From: an uncultured Lachnospiraceae bacterium | GTDB lineage: Bacteria > Bacillota > Clostridia > Lachnospirales > Lachnospiraceae | Direction of reading: 5' to 3' | Assembly: GCA_910579615.1 (NCBI GenBank) | Contig: CAJTUA010000003.1 | Coordinates: 62,001-126,000, forward strand | DNA: 64,000 bases | Shown: piece by piece, positions 25,806 through 33,828 of the stretch | How the letters are laid out: every line of letters begins with the position of its first letter | Numbering within the stretch: the first letter of the stretch is position 1 | Translations under genes and position numbers: made by a program | Notes under the pieces: model-generated | Database searches by the model: none | What the model saw: the letters and a program-made list of their open reading frames with translations, nothing else | What the model was told of the DNA's origin: nothing

Positions 25806-25915
25806 GGCAATTTGGAAATGAATCAGCCAGACAGAAAAAGAATGCATCTTTCCTGCAAAACAAAAGAGGATTTTTGGGGAGTAAAATTATAATCAAGAAA
25901 TGAGGTAAAAAAGAC

Positions 25916-27898
25916 ATGTCAGACTGGAAAAAGAATTGCGCATGGTACGAAAGTGCAGTGTTTTATCATATTTATCCACTCGGAATGTGCGGTGTGGAGA
26001 AACACCGCGCGGACCTGGACCCGAAGGATACGCCGCGGCGGCATTTTGCACAGATGGAGCAGCTCATCCCGCACATGAAGCGGCTCGGTATGACTGCGCT
26101 CTACATCGGGCCGTGTTTTGAGTCGGAGGGGCATGGCTATGAGACGATAGATTATTATAAGGTGGATGCGCGCCTGGGGGACAATGCGGGATTCCGCCAT
26201 TTTGTGGATGCCTGCCATGCGGCGGATATCCGCGTGGTCGTGGACGGCGTGTTCAACCATTCCGGGCGGGGATTTTTCGCCTTTGAGGAGCTGCGCAAGC
26301 ACCGCGAGGGCAGCCCGTACCGCGATTGGTACTGCAATGTGAATTTTGGCGGGAACAATGAGTTTAACGACTGCTTCTCCTATGAGGCATGGCACGGCTA
26401 CAATATTCTGCCGCGCTTAAACCTCTGGAATCCGGCGGTGCGCGGCTATCTGCTTGATGTAATCCGCTTCTGGGTGAAGGAGTTTGACATTGACGGCATC
26501 CGCCTGGACTGCGCGGATGTGCTGCATTTTGACTTTATGAAGGAAATGCGGCAGCTGGCGAATACAATCAAGCCGGAATTCTGGCTGATGGGCGAGGTAA
26601 TCCACGGCGACTATTCCCGTTGGGTCAACCGCGATACACTCCATTCCGTGACGAATTATGAGCTGCACAAGGGCTTATATTCCGGACACAACGACCACAA
26701 TTATTTTGAGATTGCGCACACCATCCGCAGGCTCTTTGGCAACGGCGGTTTGGTGCGCGACGGCAAGCTTTACACCTTTGTGGAAAACCACGATGTGAAC
26801 CGTCTGATTGATAAGGTGAAGGACCCTGCGCATATGAAGAATATTTATCGGATTGCTTACACGTTGCCGGGGATTCCGTCGGTTTACTATGGCGGCGAGT
26901 TCCGGATGCATGGCGTGCAGGCGAACGGCTCGGATGATGCTATCCGCCCGGCGGTTTCACTCGCGGACTACGCGGCGCTTGCCGAAAAAGAGAAAGATTT
27001 CGTGGATTTTCTTGCAATGCTTGGGCGTGCAAAAAAGGAACTTGCGGCGCTTTCGGTCGGCAGCTACGAGGAGCGTGTGTTGACGAACCGGCAGTTTGCA
27101 TATGCGCGCTGCCATGAGGGGCAGACCGTGCTTGTGGCGGCGAACAATGACGAGAGCGCGGCCTGCGTGAATGTCCGTGCGGAGGATGGACAGTATGTGG
27201 ATTACGCGACCGGGAAGAAATACCTGTGCGAGAACGGGATTGTGTCGGTGGAGCTTGCGGCGCATGACGGGATTTTGCTTGTGAAAGGCGGATGGGAGTT
27301 TTCTGGGAAAGGGGCGGATGATGCTGTAAATGCGCAGGGAAACGCAGAGCCGCAGGGAAGTGCAAACGCGGAGTGTAGCTGTGGGGCAGGAACGGAAGCA
27401 GCGCCACAGGGAAGTGCAAATGCGGAGTGTAGCTGTGGGGCAGAAACAAAACCTTCTGCCGCAGTGGATATAATTGCAAATACATCAACAAATGAAACTC
27501 CGACCAGTCCGCAGGATGCATTCGCAGTGCTTGCCAAAGACCACCGTTTTTCTGGCATCCTCATCAAAGAAAGCGTGAACACCGAAAACATTCTCGACGA
27601 AGTGACCGTGCATAAGGCGGAGCTCTGGAAAACGGACGCAGTACCGCGCTATTGGACAGCCCTGTATTTCACGGCGGATGCAGAGGATTTTCCGGAGAAG
27701 CTCTCCCATGTCATGATTGCGGATGCTGACCGCGGGGGCAACTGGTTCGCGGATTTTAAGGGCGGCGATACAAAATATATTGTTTTCCGCGACAAGGTAT
27801 TTTCCTACCGTGTCGGCGATGCTGTGGCGAAAGCTGCGGTGTGCGAGGAATGCAGGAAGCTTGGAATTACGGACAAGGAGATGAAATGGACGGAGTAA
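25916..27898 (+). CDS. GH13 alpha-amylase family glycosidase with extra C-terminal domain
   Basis: 660 aa, with no signal peptide, so cytoplasmic. The TIM barrel carries VVDGVFNHSG, the nucleophile region IDGIRLDCADV, the acid/base GEVIHG and FVENHDVNRL, matching GH13 enzymes of the cyclomaltodextrinase/neopullulanase type that cut maltodextrins. A barrel-associated beta domain ends at about residue 460. A low-complexity linker with two Cys-containing 18-aa repeats follows, then about 120 residues of an unrecognised domain (FSGILIKESVNTENIL onwards). The linker and tail are not part of ordinary GH13 enzymes. Confidence 0.9.
   Translation: MSDWKKNCAWYESAVFYHIYPLGMCGVEKHRADLDPKDTPRRHFAQMEQLIPHMKRLGMTALYIGPCFESEGHGYETIDYYKVDARLGDNAGFRHFVDACHAADIRVVVDGVFNHSGRGFFAFEELRKHREGSPYRDWYCNVNFGGNNEFNDCFSYEAWHGYNILPRLNLWNPAVRGYLLDVIRFWVKEFDIDGIRLDCADVLHFDFMKEMRQLANTIKPEFWLMGEVIHGDYSRWVNRDTLHSVTNYELHKGLYSGHNDHNYFEIAHTIRRLFGNGGLVRDGKLYTFVENHDVNRLIDKVKDPAHMKNIYRIAYTLPGIPSVYYGGEFRMHGVQANGSDDAIRPAVSLADYAALAEKEKDFVDFLAMLGRAKKELAALSVGSYEERVLTNRQFAYARCHEGQTVLVAANNDESAACVNVRAEDGQYVDYATGKKYLCENGIVSVELAAHDGILLVKGGWEFSGKGADDAVNAQGNAEPQGSANAECSCGAGTEAAPQGSANAECSCGAETKPSAAVDIIANTSTNETPTSPQDAFAVLAKDHRFSGILIKESVNTENILDEVTVHKAELWKTDAVPRYWTALYFTADAEDFPEKLSHVMIADADRGGNWFADFKGGDTKYIVFRDKVFSYRVGDAVAKAAVCEECRKLGITDKEMKWTE
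27350..27457 (+). repeat. two tandem 54-bp repeats in the amylase linker
   Basis: Units 27350-27403 and 27404-27457 each encode PQGSANAECSCGA plus five variable residues. A partial third unit (NAQGNAE) precedes them. The paired Cys-x-Cys in each unit is unusual in a linker. Confidence 0.85.
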
Positions 27899-28044
27899 TC
27901 CTCAGGATGTGTCCGGGAACGGTTTCCCGCAAAGGATGCAGAACGCGGGAATGAGTTTCCGGCACGCTCTGGGGCGGGTACCCGCAGGCAGCTTTGCAAC
28001 ATGTGCAGGTATAAAAGTGAACCAATCGGAAAGGAGGTTGGAGA

Positions 28045-29076
28045 ATGTTTGGTGCGATTCATTTGGATGAGATTTCGGGCGACGATTTTTTTGAAGTGCT
28101 GCGGAATCTGATTTTAAAATGTGTTCCAAATGGTGAAGCAGTGGTAACAACATTGGCGGATTATTCCATATTATTCTTAATTCTCGGCATTGCGGTCGGG
28201 ATTTCCCAGTGCTTTTTCGGATACAAGCTGCGCAAGCTTTGGACGGCGATTCTGATGATTGTCGGGTGCGGCTTTGGCAGTGTAGCTCTGGCAGAGGGGT
28301 TTGAGGTATCCGTGGTGGGGCTGATTGGGTTGACCGCGGGAATGGCAATTGTCGGCGGATTTCTCGGATATTTTTTGTGGATTGCCGGGTGCTTTTTGCG
28401 GCCATTTGTTATTGTCTCAGCAGCGGTGTTTGCGGTATTTGCGATATATGGTATGCAGACACCCGGGCTTATCGTTGGTTTGGCGGCGGGGCTGATTGTG
28501 GGGATTGTGGCGGTGGCATTTTACCGGGTGGGATTGATTGTTTACAGCGCGGTGTTCGGCGGTCTGCTGGCAGGGGAGTGCATTTGGATGCTGACGGGTA
28601 ATAAAATTTGGTATCCGGGGCTGATAATTGGCGGAATCCTTGCGTTGGCGGGCTTCGGGGTGCAGATTTTTATGAACCGGAAGCCAAAGGAAGCTGCAGC
28701 TGCCGCAATGGAGCCGGGTGTGGACAGCAATGTAGAACAGCCGGGGGCGGAGGGCGCCGTAGGATTGTTTGCGGCGGCGCAGGAAGGTACAGGCGGTGCT
28801 GGTGTTCTTTTACCGCCAGACAACACGGCTGCAAATGGGAATGAGGTCATTTTGCAGCTAGGCAATGAGGAAGGCATAGCCCCATCCGGAACCCCGGATG
28901 GAATCTTTTCACAGCAGGATGTTACGGGCGGAAATCAAAATGGGGGATTTGCGGCAGATTCTGCTGAAAATGGCAGCAGCACGGTTTCGGCTTCAGGTAT
29001 TTGCCCGTCCTGCGGTACGCCATACAGCGCAAGGGCAAAATTCTGTATGCAGTGTGGCAGGAAGCTTCAACCATAA
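28045..29076 (+). CDS. DUF4203-like membrane protein with zinc ribbon
   Basis: 343 aa. About six to seven hydrophobic Gly/Ala-rich segments cover residues 35-215 (DYSILFLILGIAVGISQCFF onwards), as in DUF4203/TMEM198-like proteins. A flexible Gly/Ala/Glu-rich linker then leads to a C-terminal zinc ribbon (CPSCGTPYSARAKFCMQCG). AAGGAGG precedes the ATG. The function of the family is unknown; zinc ribbons of this kind often anchor protein-protein contacts. It appears to be a single-gene unit. Confidence 0.8.
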   Translation: MFGAIHLDEISGDDFFEVLRNLILKCVPNGEAVVTTLADYSILFLILGIAVGISQCFFGYKLRKLWTAILMIVGCGFGSVALAEGFEVSVVGLIGLTAGMAIVGGFLGYFLWIAGCFLRPFVIVSAAVFAVFAIYGMQTPGLIVGLAAGLIVGIVAVAFYRVGLIVYSAVFGGLLAGECIWMLTGNKIWYPGLIIGGILALAGFGVQIFMNRKPKEAAAAAMEPGVDSNVEQPGAEGAVGLFAAAQEGTGGAGVLLPPDNTAANGNEVILQLGNEEGIAPSGTPDGIFSQQDVTGGNQNGGFAADSAENGSSTVSASGICPSCGTPYSARAKFCMQCGRKLQP

Positions 29077-29113
29077 ATTATTGATATTATTCTATCTTCT
29101 TTCACGGAAAAGA

Positions 29114-29206
29114 GGCTGTTGCACGAAGAAAAGTATATACAAGATATAGATGCTAGTGGATGCATAAAAACCATATCTTGTATATTTAATGATTCGTGCG
29201 ATAGCC
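29114..29206. repeat. 93-bp imperfect inverted repeat
   Basis: Outer arms GGCTGTTGCACGAA and TTCGTGCGATAGCC (12 of 14 paired) enclose inner arms ATATACAAGATAT/ATATCTTGTATAT (13 of 13). It could be a large terminator for the membrane-protein gene or a small non-autonomous element (MITE-like). Confidence 0.6.
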
Positions 29207-29272
29207 CCTTGGCATATCATAATCCGGAAAATATTATTTTATCACTCTTTAATTTTATAAATAGGAGCTGGT

Positions 29273-29470
29273 TTATTTTTCAAGTTCATTTTCAATAAAC
29301 CAATTTGCAATTTCAAAGGCCTTTATTCGCCTTTTTGCTAATGTGATTTGTGACTTGTATTTTTCTGGATTTTCTTTTGTTTCAAAGGTCTTTATCGTTT
29401 CCCTTAGCTTATGCAATGTCGAATCAATTTGCCTTTTGGCTTCTTTCAAATCATCTTTTGAAAATTCCAT
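29273..29470 (-). CDS. conserved small helical protein
   Basis: 65 aa from the ATG at 29470, preceded by GGAGGT at 6 nt. It is a charged, all-helical protein (QIDSTLHKLRETIKTFE, KSQITLAKRRIKAFEIAN) of a type I associate with small uncharacterised Clostridia/Bacillota proteins. The longer open frame upstream is a NUDIX remnant joined by chance. No function is known. Confidence 0.65.
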   Translation of the reverse strand: MEFSKDDLKEAKRQIDSTLHKLRETIKTFETKENPEKYKSQITLAKRRIKAFEIANWFIENELEK

Positions 29471-29584
29471 TTTTTTACCTCCACAAAGTCTTGGATGTGA
29501 AATTATCAAGCCTGTTTCCTCTTTCCTTTCACGTACTATGAAATTGCCAATTGATTTTTCAATTTCGATGTATCCACCCGGCAA
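29471..29584 (-). pseudogene. NUDIX hydrolase fragment
   Basis: PGGYIEIEKSIGNFIVRERK followed by EETGLI matches a NUDIX box (GGx..E..REUxEExGU), but the first box Glu is Lys. Only about 38 residues remain, and neither end of the domain is present. It is a remnant fused in frame to the small gene downstream. Confidence 0.7.
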
Positions 29585-29636
29585 AGTATAGCCTTTTCAA
29601 TCTTCCTTCATTCGGTTCTGCAACAAATTAGGGGGG

Positions 29637-30131
29637 TTATTTTACCCTTGCCATATAGTATTCATCCAAATACTTTCCGTCTACAAAAGTTGATTTTCGT
29701 TTCATGCCCTCTATCTCGAAGCCGTTATTTGTGTACAGGTGTTTTGCGGCTTCATTCTCACAAATCACAGTTAACTCTAAACGGACTACTTTATTTTCTT
29801 CCGCCCAAATATTCAATCTTTTAAAAAATTCTGTTCCGATTCCCTTGCCACGATAATCCTTTAAGATACCAACAACAATATATGCAGAATGAGCGATACG
29901 GTTTAGCCTGCCTTTTTGTGCTGATATGTATCCTATAAGCTTATTATCCGTTTCGGCAACAAGAAGGAAGTCATTTTTTTCCGCGGAATCTCGTATTAAA
30001 GACTCAATTGCAGGAAGATTCTTTGACCTTTCGCCAGGTTCGTATAGCATATACTTTGTTTCATAATCCAATTGATTCATTAGAGCCCAAAATTGTTCCG
30101 CTTCCTCCACAGATAGTTTTCTATACTCCAT
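29637..30131 (-). CDS. GNAT family N-acetyltransferase
   Basis: 164 aa from the ATG at 30131 (GGGGGAT about 8 nt upstream; an upstream TTG is less likely). The acetyl-CoA loop is KDYRGKGIGTEFFKRLNIW, followed by VVRLELTVICENEAAKHLYT and NGFEIEGMKR, so the complete GNAT core is present. The acceptor is unknown; the sequence resembles RimJ/RimL- or SpeG-like acetyltransferases. Confidence 0.88.
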   Translation of the reverse strand: MEYRKLSVEEAEQFWALMNQLDYETKYMLYEPGERSKNLPAIESLIRDSAEKNDFLLVAETDNKLIGYISAQKGRLNRIAHSAYIVVGILKDYRGKGIGTEFFKRLNIWAEENKVVRLELTVICENEAAKHLYTNNGFEIEGMKRKSTFVDGKYLDEYYMARVK

Positions 30132-30389
30132 TTTGATATCCCCCAAGTTTTTATTTGCTTAATTGTTCAACCATTCGTATTTCACCACGTCGCCCTGCTC
30201 AATTTCAACGATTTTTCTTAATCTTTACACATATGCCATTTGATTTCTCCTTGCGGTTATACATTCCATGAGGACGGATAAATGGCTTTTGCATTTTATT
30301 TTTCAGATTTATTGGTAGTTGTTTTTTAATTTATTTTTATATACATAAAATTTTTCTTCCACAAAATATCCTTATGAACCTGCAAAAAA
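30132..30389 (-). other. spacer between two minus-strand genes
   Basis: About 250 bp without a convincing gene. On the minus strand near 30160-30230 a short frame ends in IVEIEQGDVVKYEWLNN, which may be the tail of a lost gene. The rest is AT-rich. Confidence 0.4.
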
Positions 30390-31094
30390 TTATCCATAGT
30401 ATGTTCTTTCAAGAAAATCCCCCACAACCCGCCCGATTGATTTTTTCAGCAATTCCGCCAGAAGTGCATGTGCTTTTTCACTATCCTCAAGCTGTGCGGT
30501 CTTACATTGGCAGGGACGGTTTGCCCATGCATTGCCGAAAGCCATAAAGGAAGTTACCTTTGTGATAGTTTTTGCCCGATGGATAATAGCACTATAATTT
30601 ACATGGGGGAGCGTTTTTGAGAGACGCTCATATTCTGCCCAAGTTGCGGTCTGTGTTTTGATTTTGAAATGTGGGAGCAAGCGGGAAATTTCCTCTTCTG
30701 CCTCCGGTTGGTATCCGCCCGCTTCATCAATCAAAAAAACATCGATGATATCAAAGCGCACACCCTGCTGCGGGTCATAGAGAGGGCATCCAAACTTTGA
30801 CATAATTGCAGAAAAGCGCTTCATATCCGCCTGCACCATCGAAGAACAGTCAAAACGAACCGTCTGCGGGGTTGTGGAAATCTGAAAGGAACCATGTTCT
30901 TTACTCTCATAAGTGAATCGGTCAAGTGGGTTCCAACCAGGAAAAGCATTTGCTACTTCTTTCAAAATATCTTCTATTGGCAGGACTTCGAGACCTTCCA
31001 TTTTTTCGTTATCGCAGCATGCCTTTTGGTACACTGCCGCATTGTCAAGGCAGATATCTTTTTGATATTTCCAGAAATTCAAATCAATACTCAT
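30390..31094 (-). CDS. uncharacterised protein, 234 aa
   Basis: I start it at the ATG at 31094, with GGAGGA upstream. It begins SIDLNFWKYQKDICLDNAAV and has no membrane segment or signal peptide. A central stretch (RFDIIDVFLIDEAG) and a C-terminal helical part follow. It resembles Clostridia proteins of unknown function, perhaps of the immunity or stress-linked kind; no domain can be assigned by eye. The histidine phosphatase gene lies 78 bp upstream on the same strand. Confidence 0.65.
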   Translation of the reverse strand: MSIDLNFWKYQKDICLDNAAVYQKACCDNEKMEGLEVLPIEDILKEVANAFPGWNPLDRFTYESKEHGSFQISTTPQTVRFDCSSMVQADMKRFSAIMSKFGCPLYDPQQGVRFDIIDVFLIDEAGGYQPEAEEEISRLLPHFKIKTQTATWAEYERLSKTLPHVNYSAIIHRAKTITKVTSFMAFGNAWANRPCQCKTAQLEDSEKAHALLAELLKKSIGRVVGDFLERTYYG

Positions 31095-31172
31095 ATTTTC
31101 CTCCTCCATTCCAGTGCCCCATCCTGCCTGAACTTTGTAAAGGCACATGCACCAGGATTTGCGCACGTAGTT

Positions 31173-31733
31173 TTATGTAAACGAATACACACAATCTGCT
31201 TGCCCCTTTTCATAGGTACATTCAATGATTTCCGCAGGGTGCATTTTTTCAATATATGTTAGGCACCGTAATGCCATTCCGTGGCTAACAAAAATAACGC
31301 TGTCATAGCCGGAATATTTGTCCGCCACACGCCGCATTCTCTGCCGCATGGACGCAAGGGATTCCCAACGTAATTTTTCACCAGGCGGATACTCGCCGCG
31401 AAATTTGGTAAATTCATGTGCAAGTTCGAAGCTTTCCTGTGATGTTTCATAGCGGTTCTCCTGGTCCGGTATCCATTCATGTAAATCAATATCCACTTCC
31501 ACGCGTAAGCCTGTCTCCACGGAAATAATCTGGGCGGTCTGTAAGGCTCTCGTGTATGGGGAGGAAACAATAATCTGTGCATTTTTAAGGCGGGTATCTT
31601 TGGCTGTTATTTCAGCCTGCTCCCTGCCTTTTTCGGACAAAGGGGCAAAATCCCTGCCAAATCCCCAAAACCCGTTTCCGAGCATATGGTCATAGACCGC
31701 CTCTCCGTGCCTTATCAGATAGAATAGTGCCAT
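31173..31733 (-). CDS. histidine phosphatase family protein
   Basis: 186 aa. The catalytic motif LIRHGEAVY is at the N-terminus and the second His lies in VIFVSHGMALRCL, so this is a phosphoglycerate-mutase-like phosphatase. VSSPYTRALQTAQ supplies the conserved Arg. Members include cobalamin phosphatases and general phosphatases; the substrate is unknown. GGAGG precedes the ATG. Confidence 0.9.
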   Translation of the reverse strand: MALFYLIRHGEAVYDHMLGNGFWGFGRDFAPLSEKGREQAEITAKDTRLKNAQIIVSSPYTRALQTAQIISVETGLRVEVDIDLHEWIPDQENRYETSQESFELAHEFTKFRGEYPPGEKLRWESLASMRQRMRRVADKYSGYDSVIFVSHGMALRCLTYIEKMHPAEIIECTYEKGQADCVYSFT

Positions 31734-31926
31734 GTTGTTGCCTCCTTTTATGATTCCTTGGGTTTTTCAGAAGAGAATTTCAAGGTACAAACCCCGGAAT
31801 ATTACTTTAAATTATTTGATTTGTTGGGCAAATCGGGCAATTCATTTGTATATTTGGATAGACTAAAAAAGCATCTCATGCACTATCCCCTAGTTTATTT
31901 TTACTTGTGGGTTACATTCCTATATC

Positions 31927-32418
31927 TTACCTCAACCGTTTTTTTAACTCATATTCCGGCAAACGCACCTTTTCACCATTATGTCGAAGCAACTCCATTA
32001 TGCAATATTCAAATTCATCCAAATCTATGTACTTTCCTGCTAATAATTGGTCCAGTACCCCCAATGTTCCCATGACTGGCACACTTTCCGCTTTTGCCGC
32101 CTTCCTAAGCGGTCCGTCCCCGGTCAGCAAAGTAATTCCTCGCACTTTCGCAATTGCCAACGCCATGCAATCATATATAGACGGTTTCGTATACTTCCCC
32201 ACCAGTTCCTCTGCCAAAAAGAACTCGTTCTCTGTAAGTTCTGTTTTTTGAAGCCCCATTTTCATCAGTTCATTACCGATATCTGGTGGATTCAGCAATT
32301 CATCCTCCACCGCGTCATGCTCCATCAAATAAATATATGGAAGTTTAAAAGGTAACCTTAGCCTGCCTATCACCATAAAATCAAGCCAGATATTTGTATC
32401 ACTGCTGATATATTCCAT
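31927..32418 (-). CDS. PIN-domain toxin-like protein
   Basis: 163 aa, beginning ISSDTNIWLDF with the first PIN acidic residue, then SIYDCMALAIAKVRGI and LLTGDGPLRKAAKAE with the remaining acidic positions, ending like DUF3368 proteins (VMGTLGVLDQLL). It starts 3 bp after the XRE-ImmA gene, so the two form one unit. PIN domains are metal-dependent RNases; here the upstream regulator/protease is the likely antitoxin or control protein. It shares its fold family with the toxin inside hsdS but is clearly a different gene. Confidence 0.8.
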   Translation of the reverse strand: MEYISSDTNIWLDFMVIGRLRLPFKLPYIYLMEHDAVEDELLNPPDIGNELMKMGLQKTELTENEFFLAEELVGKYTKPSIYDCMALAIAKVRGITLLTGDGPLRKAAKAESVPVMGTLGVLDQLLAGKYIDLDEFEYCIMELLRHNGEKVRLPEYELKKRLR

Positions 32419-32421
32419 CCA

Positions 32422-33462
32422 TTATCCCTCTGCAGCAAAGCACTGACTCGCCACAAAATCATATGGTTGTCTCAAAATCTCTGCACCTTTCTGGACAGAA
32501 ATTTCATGTTCACTGACTGCCCGGAATACAAGCTGTGAAAACAACATTGGTTCTTCCTGGGCAATCCGAATCGGTTCTGCCCTTTTCCAACCGTGCTGCC
32601 CTGCCCTGATATAAAAATCTTTTGCTGTACTATCTGAAATAATTCCGCATAAATTTGCCCTTTTTACCAACAGATACATCGAAATTCCATACTCCCTGCA
32701 AACCAAAGCCATATCCTTCGTAACGGCACTCCGTCGGATGCCAAGTTCCCGTTTTGCATCTTCTTCTGAAAAGAGGAATGCGCCACTGACGGCCGTGGCG
32801 TAGTCTTCCGCTGCCTTTTCCTCCGTATCTTCCCGCCATGCAAAAATAAAATGCGCCATTTCGTGTACAATCGTTGAACGGATGCGTTCCGGTGACATAT
32901 TTTTATTCACAATAATATAAGGTCTTCCGTTGACAAGACCATTCATCCCGGAAAATGCATCCGACTCGATATCGGAAAAATAAACCAGGATGCCCCTGTT
33001 CTCAATCAGTTCTACAAGATTTCCAATCGGTCCGGTCTCTGAAATGCGCAAATATTCCCTCAGCTTTTTCGCATCCTGCTCTATCGTTCCGGACAAATTC
33101 ACCCTATGGCACGAAGGGGCTTCTGGCAAAACCTCCCCACCCAGAATGTCAACAATCGTAAAAAAACGGTTCATGTATTCCTCGACGGATTCCCGAATAT
33201 ATGCTTGCTGACTTTCAGAAAGTTTGCTTTTCTTCCGAAACTCTCCATGTACAAATACAAGATTTTCATTGCGTCTGGATAAAAAATCAGAAACACGGGT
33301 ATCCAAAACGTCTGCAAGCTTCCTGATTACATCCATTTCCGGCTTCCTCTCGCCGCTTTCGTAATGACTGATGGACATTGGAGTTACCCCTGCCAAAGAG
33401 GCAAGCTGTTTCTTTGTCATATTTTTCTTTAATCTGTAATATTTTAGGTTTTTACTGAACAT
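32422..33462 (-). CDS. XRE regulator fused to ImmA/IrrE metallopeptidase
   Basis: 346 aa. Residues 1-62 form a Cro/CI helix-turn-helix (MTKKQLASLAGVTPMSISHY). An ImmA/IrrE peptidase domain follows with the zinc motif HEMAH (H200, E201, H204) and downstream E residues in EEKAAEDYA. Fusions of this type repress their own operon and, in known systems, cleave a repressor or partner on stress. The PIN gene follows with a 3-bp gap, which suggests a toxin-antitoxin-like pair in which the protease controls the toxin. Confidence 0.9.
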   Translation of the reverse strand: MFSKNLKYYRLKKNMTKKQLASLAGVTPMSISHYESGERKPEMDVIRKLADVLDTRVSDFLSRRNENLVFVHGEFRKKSKLSESQQAYIRESVEEYMNRFFTIVDILGGEVLPEAPSCHRVNLSGTIEQDAKKLREYLRISETGPIGNLVELIENRGILVYFSDIESDAFSGMNGLVNGRPYIIVNKNMSPERIRSTIVHEMAHFIFAWREDTEEKAAEDYATAVSGAFLFSEEDAKRELGIRRSAVTKDMALVCREYGISMYLLVKRANLCGIISDSTAKDFYIRAGQHGWKRAEPIRIAQEEPMLFSQLVFRAVSEHEISVQKGAEILRQPYDFVASQCFAAEG

Positions 33463-33483
33463 GGCATTGCCTCCTTTGTTTAT

Positions 33484-33511
33484 ATTATATCATTATTTGA
33501 AAAAAAGTAAA
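33484..33511 (-). promoter_or_regulatory. promoter of the XRE-ImmA/PIN operon
   Basis: On the minus strand TTTACT (33511-33506), a 16-bp spacer and TATAAT (33489-33484), followed by AAAGGAGG before the ATG. Confidence 0.65.
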
Positions 33512-33828
33512 CAGAAAAATACCGTTGGTTCGTCGAAACCTGCGAATTTTCGCCGTATCTTAAAAAAGCGATAAAAGCCCCCTTGACTCTCCCCCTGGCT
33601 GTAATGATACCATTATAATGTAAACAAATAAAATCCATGGCTTTTTGTATTTTCCAGTTATGCTGCGGACGGTTTTTTTGGACATAAGGGCAAGGGAATG
33701 CAAAAGGAGGCTTGACACCTGTAATGAACTTGAGGAGGGGGATGATTTTCCATGAAGGACGAAAAAATATAGAAATTCAAAATCAAAACATATAGGACGC
33801 ATACAAAAACGAAAATAAGGAGGGCATC
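33512..33828. other. spacer between the XRE-ImmA operon and the MerR gene
   Basis: No gene is seen. TTGACT (33583-33588) and TATAAT (33614-33619) are 25 bp apart, too far for a normal promoter or even a MerR-type promoter (19-20 bp). A second TTGACA lies near 33712. The AAGGAGGG of the MerR gene is at the right end. Confidence 0.4.

Noticed and set aside
27350..27457. Tandem repeats as a CRISPR array
   Set aside because: There are only two 54-bp units with no spacers, inside a coding frame; no cas genes lie in the window.
26940..27521. 193-aa minus-strand open frame
   Set aside because: It is antisense to the GH13 gene, is Pro/His/Ser-rich and has no ribosome site; it is a codon-bias shadow.
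33583..33619. MerR-type promoter upstream of the MerR gene
   Set aside because: The -35 and -10 boxes are 25 bp apart, beyond the 19-20 bp used by MerR promoters, and they lie 200 bp from the gene.
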